Part shown: positions 6,916 to 11,274 of the stretch, one piece after another
Numbering within the stretch: the first letter of the stretch is position 1
How the letters are laid out: each line of letters begins with the position of its first letter
Assembly (NCBI GenBank): GCA_937907715.1
Contig: CALERM010000074.1
Coordinates: 1-11,274, forward strand
Source of the DNA: an uncultured Clostridia bacterium
Lineage (GTDB): Bacteria > Bacillota > Clostridia > Oscillospirales > Oscillospiraceae
Length of the DNA stretch: 11,274 bases
Direction of reading: 5' to 3'
The notes under the pieces: generated by a model
Seen by the model: the letters and a program-made list of their open reading frames with translations, nothing else
Told to the model about the DNA's origin: nothing
Databases searched by the model: none
Translations under genes and position numbers: made by a program

Positions 6916-7785
6916 TCAGGCTACCGTGACGCGCCAGCCGCGTTCGTCGGTCTGCCCGGGCGTGAGTGCGATCAGATCCGGTCTTTGAGAAATGTCTTCG
7001 ACCGCGCCGTATGCGCCGGGGAGCGAGCTCCACGGCTCGATGCAGACGAACGGCGCGTCGGTACTCAGTGTGTGCCAAAGTCCGAGATACGGCATACGTT
7101 CCGTCCGGATTTCCAGCGCATACGCGCCGCCCTCTGCTGCCAGGCGAACGGTATCGCCTGCATTTTGCAGAATCCGCGCGCTCTGGTCAAACAGGCTGTG
7201 CTGCAGCCGGAGCGTGCCGTTTTCCAGCGGGAACGGTCGGGTCTCTCCGGTTCGCATACATTTGGGCGCAATCACGACCTCCTCCGGCTGTCCGGAAAAC
7301 GCCGCAAAGTGCCGGTCAAACGGAACGCCGTCTCCCAGCGGCAGCGAAAAGCCCGGATGCCCGCCCACGGCAAAGTACATTGTCGCTTTCCCGCGGTTTT
7401 CCGTCCGGTAGGTCACATGGAGCGCCGCGCCCTCAAGCGCATATCGCACCGTAAAGCAGAACGAAAACGGATAGCAGGCGCGCGTTTGCGGTGTATCTGT
7501 CATGGTCAGCTCGATCGCGCCGGTTTCCTTTTTCGTGCAGGCAAATATGCTTTCTCGCGAAAAGCCGTGAAGCCCCATCGTATAGCTTTCGCCGTTTACA
7601 AGATACCGGTCCTCCCGGCACCGCCCGATCATCGGGAACAGCACCGGCGCATGCTCTGCCCAATATGCCGGATTTCCGCTCCATAGAAGCTCATGTCCGG
7701 TTTTCGTCTGCGTCAGACGAAGAAGCTCTGCGCCCCGGTCGGATACCACGGCGCGCAGCGCGCCGGATGCAATCGTATACTCCAT
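6916..7785 (-). CDS. Aldose 1-epimerase family protein (galactose-mutarotase-like, LacX clade)
   Basis: This is a 289-residue beta-sandwich epimerase of the short LacX-like group. Recognisable blocks are the opening ISSG-like strand (TIASGALRAVVSDRGAELLRL), W-x-x-x-A-P-V-L-F-P-M-I-G-R at about 42-55, HGF with a likely catalytic His near residue 74, GGHPGFSLPLG near 141-151 with a second conserved His, and CIEPW near 245 with the Glu expected to act as base. The family interconverts alpha and beta anomers of aldoses in the cytoplasm, supplying the anomer used by a dehydrogenase. AAAGGAGG lies 6 bases before the ATG, a strong ribosome site. It is divergent from the IclR regulator over 72 bases and converges with the AraC gene. 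The substrate is not determined; some relatives act on sugar phosphates. Confidence 0.88.
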   Translation of the reverse strand: MEYTIASGALRAVVSDRGAELLRLTQTKTGHELLWSGNPAYWAEHAPVLFPMIGRCREDRYLVNGESYTMGLHGFSRESIFACTKKETGAIELTMTDTPQTRACYPFSFCFTVRYALEGAALHVTYRTENRGKATMYFAVGGHPGFSLPLGDGVPFDRHFAAFSGQPEEVVIAPKCMRTGETRPFPLENGTLRLQHSLFDQSARILQNAGDTVRLAAEGGAYALEIRTERMPYLGLWHTLSTDAPFVCIEPWSSLPGAYGAVEDISQRPDLIALTPGQTDERGWRVTVA

Positions 7786-7857
7786 AAAAATCCTCCTTTG
7801 ATTTCAGGAATGCTTCCGTCGGCTGCGGCGGAGGTTTTCCGGAAAGGGTCCTGCCTT
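7786..7857. promoter_or_regulatory. Divergent gap between epimerase and IclR genes
   Basis: In this 72-base gap I can identify the epimerase ribosome site, a GGAAAGGG ahead of the IclR start, and ATTTCAGGA (7801-7809), which is identical to one side of the operator at 8667-8681 but lacks the second half. A TATACT at 7776-7781, just inside the epimerase gene, could be a plus-strand -10 but has no credible -35. Confidence 0.3.
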
Positions 7858-8628
7858 ATGATTCAGTCTGTCGACCGCGCGCTGGATATTCTGACCATCG
7901 TCGCCAACGGAAAGGGCGAGCCGGTTCCCCTGCGCCAGATTTCCGAAAAAACAGGGCTCAACAAAAGCACCTGCTTTCACCTGATCGAAACAATGGCGGA
8001 GCGCGGCTTTCTGCGTCAGGTCTCCCAGAGCAAGGGCTATGTCCTCGGCGCCAGCACGTTCTATCTCACCCGTTACCGCACGTTCCATCAGGAGCTGCTG
8101 CAGATCAGCAATCCGATTCTGCGCTGGATCCACCGCCAGAGCGGCTACACGGCGCTGCTCGCAATTCTGGAGAATCACGAAAAATTCGTGATCAGCTACT
8201 CCGAACAGGACGGCGGCAAGTTCCATGAGCGCGGCGATCTGTTTCTGGGCAACATCTACGCCTCGGCAACGGGTCGGGTCCTGCTTTCGCACATGGCGCC
8301 CGCCGCGGTCGCAGAGCTTGCCGGAAGCATCGGTCTGCCGGACGAGGGCAGCTGGCCCGGCATCGACACGCTGCCGAAGCTGCTGCAGGAGCTGGACGCG
8401 GTAGAAAAGCGCAGCTGCCTGCGCGTGGACGAAATTTCGCCCGAGGGCTTCGGAGAGAGCAAATACGCCACCTACATCACAAACCAACGTGGTGTCGGGG
8501 CAGCGATCGGTCTGTTCATCCCCCGCGTACCGGGCGACTGCGTGACGGAGCAGGAACACCGGCGCGTCATCGACATTCTGCAAAAGGGTACGCGCGAGAT
8601 CAATCACCGCCTGCGCTTTGAAGCATAG
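7858..8628 (+). CDS. IclR-family transcriptional regulator
   Basis: The protein has 256 residues, normal for the family. I use the ATG at 7858 (MIQSVDRALDILTIV), which matches the usual IclR N-terminus; the open frame continues upstream to 7693 but that extension overlaps the divergent epimerase gene. GGAAAGGG is about 9 bases ahead. The winged helix-turn-helix occupies residues 1-62 (recognition region PLRQISEKTGLNKSTCFHLIETM at 24-46). The effector-binding domain follows from about 75, with the family landmark ASATGRVLLS at 135-144. These proteins bind short palindromes as dimers and respond to small acids or sugar-derived metabolites. Its likely targets are the two dehydratase genes, whose promoters share one palindrome. 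A 6-bp hairpin (8619-8633) spans its stop codon but has no U-tract. Confidence 0.95.
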   Translation: MIQSVDRALDILTIVANGKGEPVPLRQISEKTGLNKSTCFHLIETMAERGFLRQVSQSKGYVLGASTFYLTRYRTFHQELLQISNPILRWIHRQSGYTALLAILENHEKFVISYSEQDGGKFHERGDLFLGNIYASATGRVLLSHMAPAAVAELAGSIGLPDEGSWPGIDTLPKLLQELDAVEKRSCLRVDEISPEGFGESKYATYITNQRGVGAAIGLFIPRVPGDCVTEQEHRRVIDILQKGTREINHRLRFEA

Positions 8629-8666
8629 CTTCAGCATAGCCGGTACGGTGCACTGCTGTCAAGGAA

Positions 8667-8681
8667 TTTCAGGATATGAAA
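8667..8681. promoter_or_regulatory. Candidate IclR operator upstream of the UxuA-like gene
   Basis: Perfect inverted repeat TTTCA-GGATA-TGAAA. It ends 4 bases before the -35 and is centred about 47 bases before the predicted transcription start. The same 5-5-5 design, with 13 of 15 bases identical, occurs at 11250-11264 in the same relation to another promoter. Confidence 0.65.
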
Positions 8682-8685
8682 AATT

Positions 8686-8714
8686 TTGACGCGCATCAGA
8701 CGAACCGGTATACT
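8686..8714 (+). promoter_or_regulatory. Sigma-70-type promoter of the UxuA-like gene
   Basis: TTGACG (8686-8691), a 17-base spacer, and TATACT (8709-8714): both boxes match 5 of 6. The predicted start is near 8721, giving a leader of about 32 bases with AGGAAAGGA before the ATG at 8753. Confidence 0.8.
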
Positions 8715-8752
8715 CGTTTGTAAATCCGAAATCAGGAAAGGAACGCTTTGGC

Positions 8753-9715
8753 ATGATTCTGACCGACTATTTTCTGAGTGAACCCAGCCTCGCCTGGCAG
8801 CTTGCAAAGCAGGTGGGCGTGCGGCACGCAGTCGTGCGCCTGCCGGAGGACGAGGCTTTTGATATGACGGACCCGGCGCATATCCGCGCAGTTGCCGAGC
8901 GATTTAAGGCAGAAGGGCTTCGTCCGCTCGTCGTCGAGCCGATGCCCAACGGCGTCCACGACCATATTAAACGCGCAGATGCCCTGCGCGACGCTTCGAT
9001 GGAAAAGGTCCTTCAAATGATTCCGCTGCTGGCGGAAAACGGCTTTACGACCATCTGCATGAACTTCATGGCAGAAATCGGCTGGCTGCGGACCACGTCC
9101 GTCTACCCAGAGCGCGGCGGTGCGCATGTGACGGGCTTTGACCTGCGCGACGTTTCCGTAGACCCGGCGCTTTCGATCGGCGCCGACACGCTCTGGGCGA
9201 ATCTTCAGTATTTTCTGGATGCGGCCCTGCCGCAGGCGGAGCGTTACGGCATCCGCCTTGCCATTCACCCGGACGATCCTCCCCTCGCAAAAATCGGAAA
9301 CGTCAGCCGGATTTTGATCTCGCGCGAGGCGATGCAGAAGGCAATCGACCTTCACAAGAGCGATTACCTCGGCATTACGATGTGCCAGGCAAATTTCGCA
9401 GCCATGGGAGAAGACGTCTACGAGTGCATCGAGCATTTTGGAAAACAGGGAAAAATTTTCTTCGTCCACTTCCGCGACATTGCCGGTACGAAGGAATGCT
9501 TTCACGAGACCTTCCACGACAATGGGCAGACCGACATGGCGCGCGCCATCCGCTGCTACCGGGACGTGCGCTGCACCGCGCCGATTCGCGTCGACCACGT
9601 GCCTACTATGGCAGGTGAGGAAAACGGCAGACCCGGCTATGAGACCGTTGGAAGGCTCTACGCCATCGGCTATCTGCGAGGGCTCATGGAAGCCAGCGGT
9701 TACGATCTTCTTTGA
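8753..9715 (+). CDS. UxuA-family (mannonate dehydratase-like) TIM-barrel sugar-acid dehydratase, short form
   Basis: The protein has 320 residues, shorter than typical UxuA (about 350-395). Family blocks are visible in order: C-M-N-F-M-A-E-I-G-W-L-R-T (102-114), corresponding to the N-F-M-P-V-x-D-W-T-R-T of UxuA; AIHPDDPP (170-177); ITMCQANFAAMGED (208-221); FFVHFRDI (236-243); FHETFHDNGQTDM (250-262); and RVDHVPTM (279-286). The probable metal ligands H172, C211, H239 and D281 are all present. UxuA removes water from D-mannonate to give 2-keto-3-deoxygluconate. The N-terminal region is reduced and diverges (for example no P-G-E-x-W motif), so a different aldonate is possible. It has its own promoter and operator, is preceded by an IclR gene, and faces a second, unrelated dehydratase. 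The ribosome site is AGGAAAGGA. Confidence 0.82.
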   Translation: MILTDYFLSEPSLAWQLAKQVGVRHAVVRLPEDEAFDMTDPAHIRAVAERFKAEGLRPLVVEPMPNGVHDHIKRADALRDASMEKVLQMIPLLAENGFTTICMNFMAEIGWLRTTSVYPERGGAHVTGFDLRDVSVDPALSIGADTLWANLQYFLDAALPQAERYGIRLAIHPDDPPLAKIGNVSRILISREAMQKAIDLHKSDYLGITMCQANFAAMGEDVYECIEHFGKQGKIFFVHFRDIAGTKECFHETFHDNGQTDMARAIRCYRDVRCTAPIRVDHVPTMAGEENGRPGYETVGRLYAIGYLRGLMEASGYDLL

Positions 9716-9738
9716 TCGCTTCAGGACATTTGTTACCC

Positions 9739-9777
9739 ATATGGAAAAAGCCCGGTTCTGCCGGGCTTTTTCCATAT
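9739..9777. terminator. Bidirectional intrinsic terminator (first of two)
   Basis: 17-base perfect arms (9739-9755 and 9761-9777) with loop TTCTG. The GC core GCCCGG/CCGGGC is flanked by A5 and T5, so both strands end in a U-run. It lies 23 bases after the UxuA-like stop codon. Confidence 0.93.
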
Positions 9778-9779
9778 AT

Positions 9780-9812
9780 AAAACCGCTTCGGAACAGGTC
9801 CGAAGCGGTTTT
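9780..9812. terminator. Bidirectional intrinsic terminator (second of two)
   Basis: 14-base perfect arms (9780-9793 and 9799-9812) with loop ACAGG; core CCGCTTCGGA, flanked by A4 and T5. It lies 11 bases after the enolase-family stop on the opposite strand. Together with the first hairpin it insulates the two convergent genes. Confidence 0.93.
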
Positions 9813-9823
9813 TGCCGAAATGC

Positions 9824-11161
9824 TCAGCTCCAGATACGATCGTTGGAGAACTCGGTGTCCCACTCGTTCGTCGGCTCCCACCAGCCGGGGATGCTGGGGT
9901 TGATATGCTCACGCAGTACCTCTTCATTGAGCGACTCGATGCCGAGACCGGGCGCATCCGGCACCTTGATGAAGCCATTTTCGATCAGCGGATGCGGAAG
10001 CCCATTGACCATATCGCTCCACCAAGGCACGTCTACCGAGTGGAACTCGATGGCAAGCACGTTGTGCATCGCGGCAGCCGTCTGCACCGCAGCCATGCAG
10101 CCGATGGGAGACTCCGCCATATGAATGGCGACCGCTACGCCGTTTTCGTCGGCGATGTCACTGATCTTCTTGAGCTCCAGCGCGCCGCCGCAGGTGAGAA
10201 TGTCGGGATGAATGACGCTTACGCCGCCTGCCTTGATCAGGTTCTCAAACGGCTCTTTGAGGTAAATATCCTCGCCCGTGCAGACGGGGATGCAGGTGGA
10301 ATTCTTCAAGCGCACATACTGGTCGGTGTACATCCAGGGCACCATGTCCTCCATCCACGCGAGGTTGTAGCGCTCCATGCGGCGGGCAAAGCGGATGCAG
10401 TCCTCCACGCAGACATGACCGAAGTGGTCGATGGCGAGCGGTACGTCGTAGCCGATGACGTCACGGACCTCCCTGACGTAGTTTTCAAGGTAATCCAGAC
10501 CCTTTTCCGTCAGATGAATGCCGGTGAACGGATGTGCGGTGTTGACGATCTGATAGCTCTTCTGGTGCTTGACCATATCCTGCGTCACCGAGCCGCCCTG
10601 CACGTTGAGAATATGCGGTGCATAGGTCTTCATGTCGTCGATGAGTCCCAGCGGGGCGTTGATCGTGCCCGGCTCGTCAAGCAGCAGACCGATACCGAGG
10701 TCCATCTTGAGGAAGGTAAAGCCCATGTCCATGCGCTTTTTCAGTGCCAGACCCATGTCGTGACCGGTGTGCTTGCCGTCGACGTCTGTGTCGCAGTAGA
10801 CGCGCACGCTGTCGCGGAATTTGCCGCCGAGCATCTGATACAGCGGCACGCCATATGCCTTGCCGGCAAGATCCCAGAGCGCGATCTCGACGCCGGACAC
10901 GCCGCCGCCCTGGCGCGAATGGTAACCGAACTGCTTGATCTTATGGAACAGCCGGTCCACATCGCAGGGATTTTCGCCCAGCAGGCGGCTCTTGAGCATC
11001 GCGGCATAGGTTTTGCTCGAAGCGTCGCGCACCTCGCCGTAGCCCTCAATGCCCTGGTTGGTCATGATTTTGATCAGGGTGCAGCGCTTGGGTGCGCCGT
11101 CGATGTCGAGAAAACGGATATCGGTAATTTTCAGATCCGAAGGGTTGGAATAGCGATTCAT
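9824..11161 (-). CDS. Enolase-superfamily acid-sugar dehydratase (mandelate racemase/muconate lactonizing group)
   Basis: The ATG at 11161 gives 445 residues. The open frame extends to 11245, but that would begin at the -35, upstream of the predicted transcript start, and AAAGGA lies about 8 bases ahead of 11161. The capping domain occupies residues 10-130 (GYGEV at 40-44; GVSGVEIALWDLAGK at 87-101). In the barrel, K152 (L-K-M-D) is the candidate second-strand base, D245, E271 and E297 are the metal ligands, and D320 with H347 form the Asp-His dyad typical of the mandelate-racemase subgroup. These enzymes abstract the proton next to a carboxylate, usually dehydrating an aldonate to a 2-keto-3-deoxy acid. 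About 93 residues lie between K152 and D245 against about 30 in mandelate racemase, an insertion of roughly 60. The D-x-H motif of galactonate and mannonate dehydratases is absent (D245-H246-F247), so the substrate is open. Confidence 0.9.
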   Translation of the reverse strand: MNRYSNPSDLKITDIRFLDIDGAPKRCTLIKIMTNQGIEGYGEVRDASSKTYAAMLKSRLLGENPCDVDRLFHKIKQFGYHSRQGGGVSGVEIALWDLAGKAYGVPLYQMLGGKFRDSVRVYCDTDVDGKHTGHDMGLALKKRMDMGFTFLKMDLGIGLLLDEPGTINAPLGLIDDMKTYAPHILNVQGGSVTQDMVKHQKSYQIVNTAHPFTGIHLTEKGLDYLENYVREVRDVIGYDVPLAIDHFGHVCVEDCIRFARRMERYNLAWMEDMVPWMYTDQYVRLKNSTCIPVCTGEDIYLKEPFENLIKAGGVSVIHPDILTCGGALELKKISDIADENGVAVAIHMAESPIGCMAAVQTAAAMHNVLAIEFHSVDVPWWSDMVNGLPHPLIENGFIKVPDAPGLGIESLNEEVLREHINPSIPGWWEPTNEWDTEFSNDRIWS

Positions 11162-11216
11162 AAGCAGGTTCCTTTCTGGTTTTTCTACATACCTTGTGTT
11201 CCCGGGTTCTGTTCGT

Positions 11217-11245
11217 ATTGTACCGGGCAGAAACCGGTGCCGCAA
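11217..11245 (-). promoter_or_regulatory. Promoter of the enolase-family gene
   Basis: On the minus strand TTGCGG (11245-11240), a 17-base spacer, and TACAAT (11222-11217). The -10 matches 5 of 6, the -35 only 3 of 6. The predicted start near 11210 leaves a leader of about 49 bases to the ATG at 11161. Confidence 0.65.
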
Positions 11246-11249
11246 ATTA

Positions 11250-11264
11250 TTTCATATTGTGAAA
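11250..11264. promoter_or_regulatory. Candidate IclR operator upstream of the enolase-family gene
   Basis: Inverted repeat TTTCA-N5-TGAAA, reading TTTCA-CAATA-TGAAA on the minus strand. It ends 4 bases before the -35, as at the UxuA-like promoter. The repeat lies 10 bases from the window edge, so a divergent gene beyond the edge could share it. Confidence 0.65.
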
Positions 11265-11274
11265 CACTTCTGTG

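Noticed and set aside
7693..7857. 55-residue N-terminal extension of the IclR protein
   Set aside because: It overlaps the divergent epimerase gene, and the family N-terminus begins at the ATG at 7858.
11162..11245. 28-residue N-terminal extension of the enolase-family protein
   Set aside because: Its start coincides with the -35 box and lies upstream of the predicted transcript start; no family similarity in the extension.
1..11274. CRISPR arrays, insertion sequences, tRNA or rRNA genes, phage genes
   Set aside because: No regularly spaced repeats, transposase or integrase motifs, or tRNA-like cloverleafs noticed on reading either strand; the locus reads as a metabolic gene cluster.

Overview
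The window looks like a carbohydrate-catabolism island from a moderately GC-rich Gram-positive anaerobe. A gut-type Clostridia (Oscillospiraceae-like) lineage is my best guess. This rests on the lipoprotein-type sugar-binding protein with an acidic/Thr linker, strong AGGAGG ribosome sites, intrinsic terminators with U-tracts, and the AraC plus IclR regulator mix. The taxonomic call is inference, not proof.

Left half (1-5534, all minus strand): one operon read leftwards. It encodes a sugar-binding lipoprotein (4476-5534), a ribose/xylose-type permease (3407-4372), a double-domain sugar ABC ATPase (1847-3361), a long RraA/HMG-aldolase-like protein (890-1819), a short-chain dehydrogenase (76-816), and the first 24 codons of what looks like a beta-propeller lactonase (1-74, cut by the window edge). 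Stem-loops sit in the two widest gaps, after the binding-protein gene and before the dehydrogenase gene.

Middle (5535-7857): an AT-rich 496-base divergent control region separates the operon from an AraC-family regulator (6031-6912, plus). That gene faces an aldose-1-epimerase-like gene (6916-7785, minus) with only 3 bases between the stop codons.

Right half (7858-11274): an IclR-family regulator (7858-8628, plus) is followed by a UxuA/mannonate-dehydratase-like gene (8753-9715, plus). This faces an enolase-superfamily acid-sugar dehydratase (9824-11161, minus) across two tandem bidirectional terminators. Both dehydratase genes have the same control layout: a TTTCA-N5-TGAAA palindrome, exactly 4 bases, a -35, exactly 17 bases, and a -10. 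I infer this is the operator of the neighbouring IclR protein.

Taken together, the genes suggest import of a sugar or sugar acid without phosphorylation, mutarotation by the epimerase, oxidation by the SDR, lactone opening by the lactonase, dehydration to a 2-keto-3-deoxy acid by one or both dehydratases, and cleavage by the RraA-type aldolase. No sugar kinase is seen in the window. The substrate cannot be read from the sequence.
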